Of a DNA stretch of 64,000 bases, positions 17,522 through 27,725 are shown one piece after another. Source of the stretch: Cohnella sp. GbtcB17 (GTDB taxonomy: Bacteria; Bacillota; Bacilli; Paenibacillales; Paenibacillaceae); assembly GCF_019091135.1 (NCBI RefSeq), contig NZ_JAGXJW010000024.1, positions 45,599-109,598 on the forward strand, read 5' to 3'. Every line of letters begins with the position of its first letter. The first letter of the stretch is position 1. Made by a program: the position numbers and the translations under genes. The notes under the pieces were generated by a model. It had not been told where the DNA came from, did not search any database, and saw nothing but the letters and a program-made list of their open reading frames with translations.

Positions 17522-18502
17522 ATGGAATATCGCGTGGCCGTGATCGGAGCCGGCATCATCGCAGGCTCGCATCTGAAGGCGCTGCGCAGTATGGATGCGC
17601 TCGCGCCCTGCGCGATCGCGGACATTGCCCGGGATCGGGCGGACGCCCTGGCGGCGGAGCACGGCATCCCGTCCTATGCGGATTACAAAGAGATGCTCGA
17701 CAAAGAACGGCCGGATATCGCGGTCGTCACCCTGCCCCATTATTTGCATAAGGAAGCCGCGTGCCTGGCCGCCTCCCTCGGGTGCCATGTCATGCTCGAG
17801 AAGCCGATGGCGATGAGCGTGAGCGAATGCGACGAGATCGTCCACGCCGTGCAAGCGGGCGGGGTGAGGCTGATGGTCGGGCACACGCAGCATTACGATG
17901 CGGCCAATCTCGCGGCCAAAGCCTGGATCGACGGCGGCCGGCTCGGGCGACTGACGATGATCGACGACAGGCGCCACCAACGGTACGACACGCCAACGAG
18001 GCCGGCATGGTTTTTCGAAAAGGCGAAGGCGGGAGGCGGCATTTTGACGAATCTTGGCTCGCATTCGATCGACAAAATTCAGTGGATGACCGGCGAGCGG
18101 ATCGCCAGAGTGACGTCAAGCGTTCTTTATGCGGACATGAGAGGGGATATCGAAGGCGGCGGCTCGGCTTTTCTCGTGACCGAATCGGGCATTCCCGCGA
18201 CGCTGTCGCAATCGGGCTACCCGGGCGCCGTTGTCGACGAGACGGAGTTCCGGTTCACCGGCGGCAGCATGAAGCTGCTGACGGGCAGGGGGCTCTGGAT
18301 CAGCCAGGGCGGCGATTACGAGCAGGTCGACGTGCCGCGGCAGCCGGATCCGTTCGTCCGCCAGTTCGAGGATCTGCTCGGCGCGATTCGGGAGAACCGC
18401 GAGCCCGAATGCTCGATGGCTTACTCCCGAAGCGTCGTCGCGGTCGTAGAGAGTCTGTACCGCTCGCATGAACGAGGGGCGGAAACGCCGGTCGAACGTT
18501 AA
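17522..18502 (+). CDS. Gfo/Idh/MocA-family NAD(P)-dependent oxidoreductase
   Basis: 326 residues. The N-terminal Rossmann fold has VAVIGAGIIAGSHLKAL, then the EKPMAMS motif with the catalytic-region Lys (about residue 93). The C-terminal alpha/beta domain has GGILTNLGSHSIDKIQWM. Family members oxidise or epimerise sugars, inositols or their derivatives. Being first before a sugar importer and lyase, it probably processes the imported product. An in-frame ATG at 17483 exists; ATG 17522 (MEYRVAVIG) follows GGAGGAGG and gives the usual length. Its 3' end lies 140 bp before the permease gene. Confidence 0.88.
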   Translation: MEYRVAVIGAGIIAGSHLKALRSMDALAPCAIADIARDRADALAAEHGIPSYADYKEMLDKERPDIAVVTLPHYLHKEAACLAASLGCHVMLEKPMAMSVSECDEIVHAVQAGGVRLMVGHTQHYDAANLAAKAWIDGGRLGRLTMIDDRRHQRYDTPTRPAWFFEKAKAGGGILTNLGSHSIDKIQWMTGERIARVTSSVLYADMRGDIEGGGSAFLVTESGIPATLSQSGYPGAVVDETEFRFTGGSMKLLTGRGLWISQGGDYEQVDVPRQPDPFVRQFEDLLGAIRENREPECSMAYSRSVVAVVESLYRSHERGAETPVER

Positions 18503-18641
18503 AAAACCGCTAATAAGCTTCTCTAATGCAACAAAAACCGAAAAAATGCGAGGTTTCCGCAGATCGCATCATTGCGCCGCCGACACAGCATTCATTAAGC
18601 TAAGCGGCATAGACACATCGCTTCAGACTGGAGGGTCGCAA

Positions 18642-19547
18642 GTGGCATTATTCCGATTGAGACTGAACAGAAGCAAGTACCTGCTGCTGCTCTTTTTGCC
18701 GGCACTCGTGTACTACATTTTGTTCAAGTACGTGCCGATGTTCGGCATCCTCATCTCGTTCAAGGATTACAATCCGTTCAAGGGCATATGGGCGAGCGAC
18801 TGGGTGGGACTCAAGTATTATTCGATGTTTTTTCACAGTCCGGACTTCCCCAAGCTGCTGAAGAACACCGTCCTGCTCGGCGTTTACAAGGTCGTATTCG
18901 GCTTCCCGGCTCCGATCATTCTGGCGCTGCTGCTTAACGAAGTCAGGAAGGGCGTCGTCAAGCGGCTCGTGCAGTCGATCAGCTACTTGCCCCACTTCAT
19001 CTCGAACGTCGTCGTCGTGAGCATGATGTTCCTCTTCCTGTCTCCGACCAGCGGCCTCGTCAACCACGTGATCGAATGGATGGGCTACAGCTCGGTCAAC
19101 TTCATGCAAAACGAAAACTATTTCCGCACGCTCTACATCTTGTCGGAGATCTGGCAGCATATCGGCTGGGAGACGATCATCTATCTCGCGGCGCTAAGCG
19201 CCATCGATCCGCAGCTATACGAGGCGGCGACCGTGGACGGCGCCAGCCGTTGGCATCAGCTTCGCCACATCACAGTACCCGGCATCATGCCCGCGATCGT
19301 CATCCTGTTCATTCTGAACATCGGTCACGTCCTCGACATCGGCTTCGAAAAGGTGCTGCTCATGCTCAATCCGTCGATCTATTCGACGGCGGACGTGCTC
19401 AGCACGTACGTGTTCCGAACGGGGATCCAGGCGATGAACTACAGCTACGGCACCGCGATCGACCTGTTCACGAGCGTGGTCAACCTGCTCTTCATCCTCA
19501 CGGCGAACTGGATCAGCCGCAAGACGAGCGAGACGAGCCTATGGTGA
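18642..19547 (+). CDS. LplB-type carbohydrate ABC transporter permease (second importer)
   Basis: 301 residues with six transmembrane helices and EAA loop EAATVDGASRWHQLRHITVP (about 212-231). The reading frame is open to 18468, but that stretch would add a low-complexity tail overlapping the previous gene. GTG 18642, six bases behind GGAGGG (18630-18635), gives the canonical N terminus (VALFRLRLNRSKYLLLLFLP). It pairs with the permease 19 bp downstream. As in the first importer, no ATPase gene is present. Confidence 0.9.
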   Translation: MALFRLRLNRSKYLLLLFLPALVYYILFKYVPMFGILISFKDYNPFKGIWASDWVGLKYYSMFFHSPDFPKLLKNTVLLGVYKVVFGFPAPIILALLLNEVRKGVVKRLVQSISYLPHFISNVVVVSMMFLFLSPTSGLVNHVIEWMGYSSVNFMQNENYFRTLYILSEIWQHIGWETIIYLAALSAIDPQLYEAATVDGASRWHQLRHITVPGIMPAIVILFILNIGHVLDIGFEKVLLMLNPSIYSTADVLSTYVFRTGIQAMNYSYGTAIDLFTSVVNLLFILTANWISRKTSETSLW

Positions 19548-19566
19548 GGAAAGGAGCGAACGCGCA

Positions 19567-20433
19567 ATGAAGCCTAAATTCGGTCTGTTCGATGTGATAT
19601 TGTATGTTGTTCTATTCGCCGTCGCCGCGTCCGCGCTGTATCCCTTCATCTATATGATCGCGGTCTCGCTCAGCGGTACCGTGCCTGTGCTGAAGGGCGA
19701 AGTGTTCTTCTGGCCGAAGGAATTCAACCTGAACACGTACACGGCCGTCTTCGACAATCCGGAGATCGGACGCGCCTACGTCAATACGGTCATCTATACG
19801 GCGATCGGCACGGCCATCTCGCTGATCGTCAGCGCGGCGGGGGCTTACTCCCTTTCCAAGCGGGACATGCTGTTCCGCAATGGCTTCATGGTTATGGTCG
19901 TCATCACGCTTTTCTTCAGCGGCGGCATGATCCCGACCTTTCTCGTCGTCAAAAGCTATCATCTGATCGACACCATCTGGGCGATGGTGCTGCCCGGCGC
20001 CGTCAGTACGTGGAACCTGATCGTCATGCGCACGTTTTTCACCGGCATGCCCCAGGAGGTGGAGGAGTCCGGCAAGATCGACGGCTTGACCGACATCGGC
20101 ATCTTTTTTCGGCTCGTGCTTCCGCTGTCCAAAGCGATACTCGCGACGATCGGCCTCTTCTACGGCGTCGCCATCTGGAACAACTTCTTCTCCGCGCTGC
20201 TCTATCTGCGCGACGCCGACCTGTTCCCGCTGCAGGTCATCGTTCGCAACATGGTGCTTCAAGGATCGGGCGGCGCCAATGGCGCGGGCAACATCGGCGG
20301 CGACAGCATGATCGTCGACGAGGCGCTCAAGTACGCCACCATTATCGTGACCACGGTTCCCATCCTTTTGGTCTACCCGTTCCTCCAGAAGTATTTCGCC
20401 AAGGGAGCGCTCATCGGGTCGGTCAAAGGTTAA
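19567..20433 (+). CDS. LplC/YtcP-type carbohydrate ABC transporter permease (second importer)
   Basis: 288 residues with six transmembrane segments and EAA loop EESGKIDGLTDIGIFFRLVL (about 161-180). The second residue of the usual EAA is Ser here. The C terminus is KGALIGSVKG. The start follows AAAGGAGCGAACGCGCA, 19 bp after the previous stop. Overall layout matches the permease at 1046-1936, so the two importers are paralogous but well diverged. Confidence 0.92.
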   Translation: MKPKFGLFDVILYVVLFAVAASALYPFIYMIAVSLSGTVPVLKGEVFFWPKEFNLNTYTAVFDNPEIGRAYVNTVIYTAIGTAISLIVSAAGAYSLSKRDMLFRNGFMVMVVITLFFSGGMIPTFLVVKSYHLIDTIWAMVLPGAVSTWNLIVMRTFFTGMPQEVEESGKIDGLTDIGIFFRLVLPLSKAILATIGLFYGVAIWNNFFSALLYLRDADLFPLQVIVRNMVLQGSGGANGAGNIGGDSMIVDEALKYATIIVTTVPILLVYPFLQKYFAKGALIGSVKG

Positions 20434-20484
20434 CATACAGACATGGGAAAAATTCGTTCGGAAAACAGAAAGCGAGGGGCAACA

Positions 20485-22059
20485 ATGAACAAAAAGACAG
20501 CAGTCGTATTGTCCGCGGTCATGGGCGCGAGCGTCGTACTCGGCGCGTGCTCGAAAAACAACAACGAAGGTGCGAGTCCGTCGCCGTCCGCCTCGGCCAC
20601 GACTTCCGCAAGCGCCGGCGCAAGCGCGTCCGCCGCGCCTACGGAGCTCACGCCGCAAACGTTCACGTTCCTGAATTACAGCAACCCGAGCTGGCCGTAC
20701 GACGCGAACTGGAAGATCTGGTCTTATATTAAGGAGAAGACGGGCGTCACGCTGGACATCCAGCTGCCCGCGGGCAATCTGCTCGAGGACGCGATCAGCC
20801 TGGCCATTGCCGGCGGCGACATGCCCGACATCATGTGGACGCAGGAGAAGCGCCTCGCCGACAAGTTCGGCCAGCAGGGCGCGCTCGTCAACATTCTCGA
20901 CTATGTGGACGACATGCCGAACTTCAAAGCCTGGATGGAGAAGTATCCGGCAGAGACGCAGAACATGCTGTCCTCTGACGGCAAGATGTATGAATTCCCG
21001 AACCAGGGGCTCGGGGAGTCGAATCGCCGCACGTGGATGTACCGCGAGGACATCTTCAAGAAGCTGAATCTGTCGACGCCGAAGACGTGGGACGAGCTGT
21101 ACGAGACGCTGAAGAAGCTGAAGGCGGAATACCCGGACAGCTACCCGCTTACGGTTCGCAACGGACTGCGATACTTCGAGGACTTCGCGGCGGGCTTCGG
21201 CGTGTCGGCGCCGGTCGACGCGCAGCGGGCAAGCGCTTATCTGGACGGAACAAACGGCGAATGGAAGTATGCGCCGATTCAGCCTGCGTACAAGGACATG
21301 CTCGTCTACTTCAACAAGTTTTATAAAGACGGACTTATTCCGAAAGACTTCCTCACGATCGATACGAAAATGTGGCAGGACATCGTGTCCACGAACCGCG
21401 CGTTCGTCACGCTCGACTACATCGGGCGGATCGACTTCTACAACAGCGCGCTGCGCAAGGACAATCCGGACTTCTCCATGAACTTCATGGCGCCGCCGGC
21501 GGGTCCGACCGGTCTGCAGAAGAACGCGTTCACGGCTGTCACGGAAGAAGGCTTCATGATCTCCTCCAAATCCAAGAAGATCAAGGACATCGTCAAGTTC
21601 ATCGATTTCTTCTACTCCGACGAAGGGCACAAGCTGGTGAGCTGGGGCAAGGAAGGCGACACCGTCAGCGGCGACAGCTTCATCGAGAAGTACACGGACA
21701 TCTCGGACCTGCGCAAGAAGACGGGTCTGTCGACCGACGGCACGTACACCTGGTTCGACTTCGACGCCCACATCTCGGTCTCCTCGCCGGAGCTGAAGTC
21801 CGCGTACGAGCAAGCGCCGCAGTACGACAACGCCAAGACGTCGACGCCTCCGTTCACGCCGGAGGAGCAGCAGGTGCTGAGCACAAAGGGCGATTCGCTT
21901 AACAGCCACCGCGACGAGAACTTCGCGAAGTTCATCATGGGCACGCGCAGCTTCGATACGTGGGATAAGTTCGTCGAAGAGCAGAAGAAGCTCGGATACG
22001 AAGAGATTTTGGAGATTTACAAAAAAGCGGACGAGCGCGCGAAGGCGGCCGTAAAGTAA
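20485..22059 (+). CDS. Extracellular solute-binding lipoprotein of the second importer
   Basis: 524 residues with signal peptide and lipobox LGAC (Cys about residue 21), an Ala/Ser-rich tether to about residue 50, then a sugar-binding-protein fold. It is cotranscribed with the two permeases. The ATG at 20485 follows GCGAGGGG; an in-frame ATG at 20443 would put charged residues before the signal peptide. Its immediate neighbour is a surface-anchored heparinase-like lyase, so the ligand is probably a uronic-acid-containing oligosaccharide released by that enzyme (inference). Confidence 0.92.
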   Translation: MNKKTAVVLSAVMGASVVLGACSKNNNEGASPSPSASATTSASAGASASAAPTELTPQTFTFLNYSNPSWPYDANWKIWSYIKEKTGVTLDIQLPAGNLLEDAISLAIAGGDMPDIMWTQEKRLADKFGQQGALVNILDYVDDMPNFKAWMEKYPAETQNMLSSDGKMYEFPNQGLGESNRRTWMYREDIFKKLNLSTPKTWDELYETLKKLKAEYPDSYPLTVRNGLRYFEDFAAGFGVSAPVDAQRASAYLDGTNGEWKYAPIQPAYKDMLVYFNKFYKDGLIPKDFLTIDTKMWQDIVSTNRAFVTLDYIGRIDFYNSALRKDNPDFSMNFMAPPAGPTGLQKNAFTAVTEEGFMISSKSKKIKDIVKFIDFFYSDEGHKLVSWGKEGDTVSGDSFIEKYTDISDLRKKTGLSTDGTYTWFDFDAHISVSSPELKSAYEQAPQYDNAKTSTPPFTPEEQQVLSTKGDSLNSHRDENFAKFIMGTRSFDTWDKFVEEQKKLGYEEILEIYKKADERAKAAVK

Positions 22060-22104
22060 ACGAGCGAACAGACAGAAGCGGAACAAGTACGAAATGGAAC
22101 GATC

Positions 22105-22137
22105 GCAAGCCCCGTTGGTCGAATCGGCGGGGCTTTG
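22105..22137 (+). terminator. Weak intrinsic terminator before the lyase gene
   Basis: GCAAGCCCCG and CGGGGCTTTGC form a stem around a 12-base loop, followed by only a short T run. It lies 45 bp after the binding-protein gene, so partial read-through into the lyase gene is possible. Confidence 0.5.
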
Positions 22138-22169
22138 CCATACCCATAGGCGCGAAAGGAAGGTTCTGC

Positions 22170-25100
22170 ATGACTCTTCTCAAGTTGAAAAAGAAGCTGG
22201 CGGCCGCGATGGCCGCGCTCCTGCTCGTCTCAAACGCGCTCGCCGCGCTGCCGCCGAACGCGGCGGAGGCGGCAGGCGAGGGCGACTCGCCCTTGGTCGT
22301 CCCCTATTCGCAGCAGCTGAACGCCATGGATTCGACGACAAACGCAGCGGGCGACACGGTCGGCACCGCTGGCGTCGCGCTCGTCCCGAACGCCGATCCG
22401 GCTTATATCAAGGAAGGAGCCGGCTCGAAGAAGTGGCTGCTCGCGATCAACGTCGATGCTGCGAATCCGACGACCTATATCGCGGGCGCGGCGCTGATCT
22501 ATCCCAAGGCCGCGCCGGGCATCGATCTGAACGGCTATAGCACGCTGAAGTTCTGGGCCTACAATGTGAAGGCCCGGACGGGAGACCAGGCGGACAAACC
22601 GATTCAGCTGCGTTTTTTCATGAAGGGCGACAGCGAGTATTACTACTACCGGCTGCCGCTCGATTGGACGGGCTGGAAGGAAGTCGAGATCCCGTTGTCC
22701 GTCGTCAAGACGCAGACGAGCTCGGCGAGCGTCAAAGCGTGGGGACCGCTCGACTACGTCAGGCTCGACCAGGCCGGCGTCGGCGGCACGACGCTCGATC
22801 CCGGCTTAAGCATGTTCCTCGACGACTTCCGCCTGACGGGGACCGGCGAAGTGTATCCGGCCGTCGCGGACAAGCCGTCGGGCGAATACGTCAACAAGAC
22901 GACGGTGACGCTGTCGAGCGCGACGAAGCCGTCGGTGCTAGCGGGCGTGTACTATAAGCGGGTCGGCGTGGACGGCGATTTTCAGCGTTATTCTTCGCCG
23001 CTTGTGCTGACCGCGGATACGACGCTGGTCGTCAAGTCGTCCCTCGCCGGGACGGACAGTGCGGAGTCGACCTATAACTATACGTTCGTCTACCGAGACT
23101 TCGTGGAAAACGTGACGGCAAGCCCGGGTGCCGGCACCTATGCCGAGAGCAAGACGGTCTCGCTGAGCTCGGCGACTGAAGGCGCGGCGATCTATTACAA
23201 GATCGAGGGCGAAGACGAGACGTACAAGCCATATACGGCGCCGCTGCTCGTCGACCGTTCGCTGACGATCGCGACCAAGGCGGAGTTCGAAGGTAAGGTC
23301 AGCGAGGAGACCAGCTTTGCCTACAACATCGACTTGTCGAGCAGCTCGAGCCTGCAGATCGGCAACACGGAGACGTTCGCGGGCTGGACGAACACGACGC
23401 CGTCGACCGCTCCTGCCGTATTGGGGAATTACGCCGGACGCTGGTCGGACCCGACCGTGCCGATCGATATTACGGATGTGACGAACGCGCCGTGGAAGTC
23501 GAACGACCAGCTGGAATTTTGGCTGTATTCGGACCGCGTGTCCAACAAGAAGGTATACGTCATCATCAGCACGCCGGACGACGCGAATCCGGGCAACGAA
23601 TATTTCATGAGCTCCTTTTTCGTTGACTGGCAGGGCTGGAAAAAGATCGAGCTGCCGTTGGGCAAATTCCTGAACTCCAACGGCGGGGCGAAGCTTGAGA
23701 ATATCCGGAAGGTCATTCTACATCCGCGCTGGTACGACTCCGACCCGGTGTCGAGTCCGGACGACAAGCTGTACTTCGACGCGATGGCGCTCGCCAAAAA
23801 CGCGGTCGAGCCGTCGATCCGGCAGATCGACAAAAGCGCGCTGCCGGGCAGCGAGGTTCACTATGCCTTTTCGCTGAAAAACATCGGCGGCGCCGATACG
23901 GCCTATGCGTTGTCGCTGAAGACGCCGATGGGGACGGGCTACGGGACGACGTTCCCGGCGACGACCGCCGTCGTGGCGAACGGCGCCGAGACGGACGTCG
24001 ACGTGCTGGCGACCGTTCCGGCTACGGCAGCGGCGGGCAGCGCGACGAAGGCGATCCTGAACGTACATCCGCTCGCGGGCGGCAAGGATACGACGATCGA
24101 ACTGAATCTGAAAGTAGGCTCGCCGAGAGTGGCGACCAAGCAGCATCCTTATGTGATGCTCTCCGGGGATCAGCTCGCCGAGGCGAAGGCCAAGATTCAG
24201 AAGTACGGCTGGGCGGCGGATTATCTGGCAGCGATCCGGCTCAAGGCGGACGAATGGGTCGATAAAACGGTGTATTACCCGTCCAAGCCCGGCGGCGAGA
24301 GCACGCTTTACGTGTGCGGCGATACGCCGCTCGTCTTCGACTACGACAAACCGCACGAGCATAGATGTCCGACCGACGGAAGCTGGCATACGGGCGACGA
24401 TCTGGACGCGGCATGGCGGTTCACCGCCCATACGGTCAACATCGAGGCCGCGCGCAATCTTGCGCTCGTCTACGCGCTGACCGGCGAGACGAAGTATGCG
24501 GCGAAGGCAAAGGAGATTCTGACGCACTATGCGGCGCTGTATCCGAGCTATCCGCTGCAGCCGCTTAACGGCAGAATCTATTATCAGTCGCTCGACGAGG
24601 CTGTCCAGATCATCGAGCTGGCACATGCGTACGATCTGATCGAGCCGAGCGGCCTGCTGACCGACGCGGAGAAGTACGACATCGAGCAGAACCTGTTCGC
24701 GCCGTCGGCGAAGACGCTGCAGGGCTACGATGTCGGTAAATCCAACTGGCAGACGTGGCACAACACGGCGATCGGCACGATCGGAGCGATTCTGGAGGAC
24801 AAGACGCTGATGGACTTCTCCGTAGAGGGCCGCAGCGGTTTCAATTTCCAGATGAACAACAGCGTGCTGTCCGACGGCTTCTGGTACGAAGGCGCGATCG
24901 GATACCACTTCTACGCGCAGTCCGCGCTGTTCGACCACGCGCAGGCTTTGCTCGGCATGGGCTACGATCTGTTCGCCAACCCGAACTTCAAGAAAATGTA
25001 CGACGCGACGCTGCAATACGCATTCCCCGACCTCGGCATCATCAACGGCAACGATTCCGGCAAATATCCGACGAGTCTGGCGGCGACGGGACGCGTCGTG

Positions 25101-27509
25101 CCGATGGATTACGAGGCCGTGTACGCGCATTATGACGATCCGGCCTATGGCGCGCTGCTGAACAACCTGTATGCGGACAACGGGCGCGTCAGAGGCGGGT
25201 TCGTCGTGCCGGGCAATACGTCCTCGGGCATCGCGGGCGAGCAGGCGGTCTTCTATGGCGCCGAGACGATCCCGAGCGGAGGCTCGCTGTCCGCGGAGAG
25301 CATGAACTTCACCGGACTCGGCCATTCGGTGCTACGCGCCGGGGAAGGCGCGAATCAGCTGTACGCGCTTGTCGATTACGGCCTGCACGGCGGCTATCAC
25401 GGCCACCCGGACAAGCTGCATCTCGAGATTTTCGGCCAGGGCGAGCGTCTCGCGCCGGATCTCGGCATTCCGCCGTACAGCAATTCGATGTACGAGTCCT
25501 ACTATAAAAAATCGTTCGCGCACAACACGGTGCTGGTCGACGGAGATACGCAGCAGATCCCGACCGCGAACGACGCGGAAACGTACGAGCCGACGAAGCT
25601 GTTCCTGCAGTCGGGTCCGCTCGGCATTATGACCAACACCTCCAGCCGGGCGTATGCGGGCATGGACCGGTACGAGCGCACCGTCGCGGTGACAAAGGAC
25701 TATCTGATCGATCTGTTCAATGTCGCCTCCGGCACGGAGCGCCAGTACGATTGGGTGATGCACGGCATGGGCGAGTTCAAGACGGACCGGGCGATGACGC
25801 CGTATGCGGGTCCGCTCGGCACGAAGGACGCTTACGCCTTCTTCCGGAACGGCAAGTCGCAGGACATAGCCGGCGAATGGGAAGGCGCCTGGAAGCTGCC
25901 GTCCGGCAACGGGCTGAAGCTGTTCAGTCTGACCGCCGCGCCGGATGCGCCGACGCAGATGATCGTGGGCGAAGCGCCGGGACCGGGCAACGCGACCGAC
26001 GTCTACACGCCGACGCTCGTGAACCGCGTGCAGGCGAAGAGCGCGCAGTTCGTCAGCGTGCTGGAGCCGTACGCCGGCGAGAGCGCGATCGCCTCCGTCG
26101 GGAGGACGGAGGACGGGCGGGTCCAAGTGAAGCTTAAGGACGGGCGCGAGCAAGTCTTCTATTATAATGCTGGTGCGGAGACGGCCGGCGAGCTGCAATA
26201 TTACTTTGTCGACGGGAAACAAGGGAGTGCGGCTCAGGTGAGGCCGGAGGCGAGCTTCGCAGACGGCGTGCTGGATCTTGCTGCCGGCGATGACGGCGCG
26301 TTCGACAGCCTGACGGCCGTCGTGTATGCGCCGGGCGCGACCAAGGTCCGCTGGAACGGCGAAGAGATCGCCTTCAAGTCGGACAACGGCTTCGTCATGG
26401 CGAGCGTGCAGGCGGAAGAAGAGCCTAAGCCATCGACTTCGCCATCCCCTACCCCGACTACGACGCCGACACCAACACCGACACCGACACCGACACCGAC
26501 GCCGACGCCGGTTTATGTGTCACCGCCGACGCCGACGCCGGCCAAGCAGGCGGAGCGGCAGGTGCAGGCCGGCGAGTCCGCCTCGCTGTCGCTTGGCCAG
26601 GAAGTTACCGTAACGATACGGGCAGGCGCGTTGAATCATTCTGCGACCTACAAGATCGCCAAGCTGGAAGACGCGGCCGTCGTTGCGCAGCTTCTGAAGG
26701 CAGGCGATCGCACGGCGAGCCCGATCTACGAGATCACAAAGAGCGAGCCGGGCAAGTTCGGCGTGCCGATCAAGATCCGGTTGACGTTCGATTCCGCCAA
26801 GATCGGCGAAGGGCGGAAGCCGTCCATTCATTATTACGACGAATCGCAGCAGCGGTGGGTCGAGATGGGCGGCACGGTCGACGGCAGTGCCGTCGAGGTG
26901 TTTTCCGATCACCTGACCAAGTTCGCCGTGCTCGCCGTGAACGCGTCCCCGGATGCGGTGTTCACCGATACGCAGGGGCACTGGGCAGAGGGCGGCATTC
27001 AGGCCGCAGTGAAGGCAGGTATCGTGAAGGGCTATGAGGACGGCACCTTCAAGCCGAACCAAAGCGTCACCCGCGCGGAGTTCAGCGTCATGCTGATGAA
27101 CGCGCTGCAGCCCGAAGGGCAGGCCGGCGCCGTGCCGGGCTTCGCCGACCGCGACCAGCTCGGCGACTGGGCGGCGGAGGCCGTCGCGCAGGCGGTCAAA
27201 GCCGGCATCCTGCACGGCTACGACGATCGCACGCTCCGGCCAAACGCCGGGCTCACCCGCGCGCAGCTTGCGGTCATGCTCGCAGCCGCGCTGGGCAGGG
27301 ATCCCGCCGCGGATACCGCATCCGCCTTTGCCGACGACGCGCGCATCCCGTCCTGGGCGTCCGGCGCCGTGCGCGCGGTCCAGGCGGCGGGCCTCATGAA
27401 AGGCCGCGCCGGCGGACGCTTCGAGCCGGACGGAACCGTGACCCGCGCCGAAGCGGCAACGGTCGTCGTACGTATAATCGAGCTCATGAAGGTCAAGACG
27501 CTTCCATAA
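22170..27509 (+). CDS. SLH-anchored multidomain heparinase II/III-like polysaccharide lyase
   Basis: 1779-residue cell-surface enzyme. Signal peptide (about 1-37, AEAA). A carbohydrate-binding-like beta domain lies at about 45-220, two chitobiase C-terminal-like modules at about 228-385 (for example SPGAGTYAESKTVSLSSA), and another beta domain at about 390-540. An NPCBM/CARDB-like segment follows at about 545-650. The catalytic region at about 655-1260 has an alpha-toroid (NWQTWHNTAIGTIGAI; GFWYEGAIGYHFYAQSA) and a beta part with GGYHGHPDKLHLEIFGQG and SFAHNTVLVDG. Then a Pro-Thr linker (about 1425-1455), a ZU5-like domain, and three SLH repeats (about 1595-1775; GHWAEGGIQAAVKAGIVKGY). SLH repeats bind pyruvylated wall polymer. 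Product oligomers probably feed the upstream importer. The exact substrate is unknown. Confidence 0.9.
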   Translation: MTLLKLKKKLAAAMAALLLVSNALAALPPNAAEAAGEGDSPLVVPYSQQLNAMDSTTNAAGDTVGTAGVALVPNADPAYIKEGAGSKKWLLAINVDAANPTTYIAGAALIYPKAAPGIDLNGYSTLKFWAYNVKARTGDQADKPIQLRFFMKGDSEYYYYRLPLDWTGWKEVEIPLSVVKTQTSSASVKAWGPLDYVRLDQAGVGGTTLDPGLSMFLDDFRLTGTGEVYPAVADKPSGEYVNKTTVTLSSATKPSVLAGVYYKRVGVDGDFQRYSSPLVLTADTTLVVKSSLAGTDSAESTYNYTFVYRDFVENVTASPGAGTYAESKTVSLSSATEGAAIYYKIEGEDETYKPYTAPLLVDRSLTIATKAEFEGKVSEETSFAYNIDLSSSSSLQIGNTETFAGWTNTTPSTAPAVLGNYAGRWSDPTVPIDITDVTNAPWKSNDQLEFWLYSDRVSNKKVYVIISTPDDANPGNEYFMSSFFVDWQGWKKIELPLGKFLNSNGGAKLENIRKVILHPRWYDSDPVSSPDDKLYFDAMALAKNAVEPSIRQIDKSALPGSEVHYAFSLKNIGGADTAYALSLKTPMGTGYGTTFPATTAVVANGAETDVDVLATVPATAAAGSATKAILNVHPLAGGKDTTIELNLKVGSPRVATKQHPYVMLSGDQLAEAKAKIQKYGWAADYLAAIRLKADEWVDKTVYYPSKPGGESTLYVCGDTPLVFDYDKPHEHRCPTDGSWHTGDDLDAAWRFTAHTVNIEAARNLALVYALTGETKYAAKAKEILTHYAALYPSYPLQPLNGRIYYQSLDEAVQIIELAHAYDLIEPSGLLTDAEKYDIEQNLFAPSAKTLQGYDVGKSNWQTWHNTAIGTIGAILEDKTLMDFSVEGRSGFNFQMNNSVLSDGFWYEGAIGYHFYAQSALFDHAQALLGMGYDLFANPNFKKMYDATLQYAFPDLGIINGNDSGKYPTSLAATGRVVPMDYEAVYAHYDDPAYGALLNNLYADNGRVRGGFVVPGNTSSGIAGEQAVFYGAETIPSGGSLSAESMNFTGLGHSVLRAGEGANQLYALVDYGLHGGYHGHPDKLHLEIFGQGERLAPDLGIPPYSNSMYESYYKKSFAHNTVLVDGDTQQIPTANDAETYEPTKLFLQSGPLGIMTNTSSRAYAGMDRYERTVAVTKDYLIDLFNVASGTERQYDWVMHGMGEFKTDRAMTPYAGPLGTKDAYAFFRNGKSQDIAGEWEGAWKLPSGNGLKLFSLTAAPDAPTQMIVGEAPGPGNATDVYTPTLVNRVQAKSAQFVSVLEPYAGESAIASVGRTEDGRVQVKLKDGREQVFYYNAGAETAGELQYYFVDGKQGSAAQVRPEASFADGVLDLAAGDDGAFDSLTAVVYAPGATKVRWNGEEIAFKSDNGFVMASVQAEEEPKPSTSPSPTPTTTPTPTPTPTPTPTPTPVYVSPPTPTPAKQAERQVQAGESASLSLGQEVTVTIRAGALNHSATYKIAKLEDAAVVAQLLKAGDRTASPIYEITKSEPGKFGVPIKIRLTFDSAKIGEGRKPSIHYYDESQQRWVEMGGTVDGSAVEVFSDHLTKFAVLAVNASPDAVFTDTQGHWAEGGIQAAVKAGIVKGYEDGTFKPNQSVTRAEFSVMLMNALQPEGQAGAVPGFADRDQLGDWAAEAVAQAVKAGILHGYDDRTLRPNAGLTRAQLAVMLAAALGRDPAADTASAFADDARIPSWASGAVRAVQAAGLMKGRAGGRFEPDGTVTRAEAATVVVRIIELMKVKTLP

Positions 27510-27518
27510 GCTCGCCGT

Positions 27519-27566
27519 AAAAAAATGCCGCTGGCGCCCGTATTCGGGCTGCCGGCGGCATTTTTA
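27519..27566 (+). terminator. Intrinsic terminator of the lyase gene
   Basis: AAAAATGCCGC-TGGC pairs with GCCG-GCGGCATTTTT around a CGGGC-rich inner loop, ten bases after the stop. It ends the oxidoreductase-importer-lyase transcription unit. Confidence 0.85.
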
Positions 27567-27725
27567 ATAAATGGAAACCGACACTTCAATTATGCAGCCT
27601 GCCAGTAGATCCAGTGGGCTGTTAATCTCCCAACGGTCAGTTTAACGAAAGAAATGGATTTATTTGTAAGCTTATTTTATGATAGAAGCGTAATGATAAT
27701 GAGTATTTGTGGAGATGATGAATCC

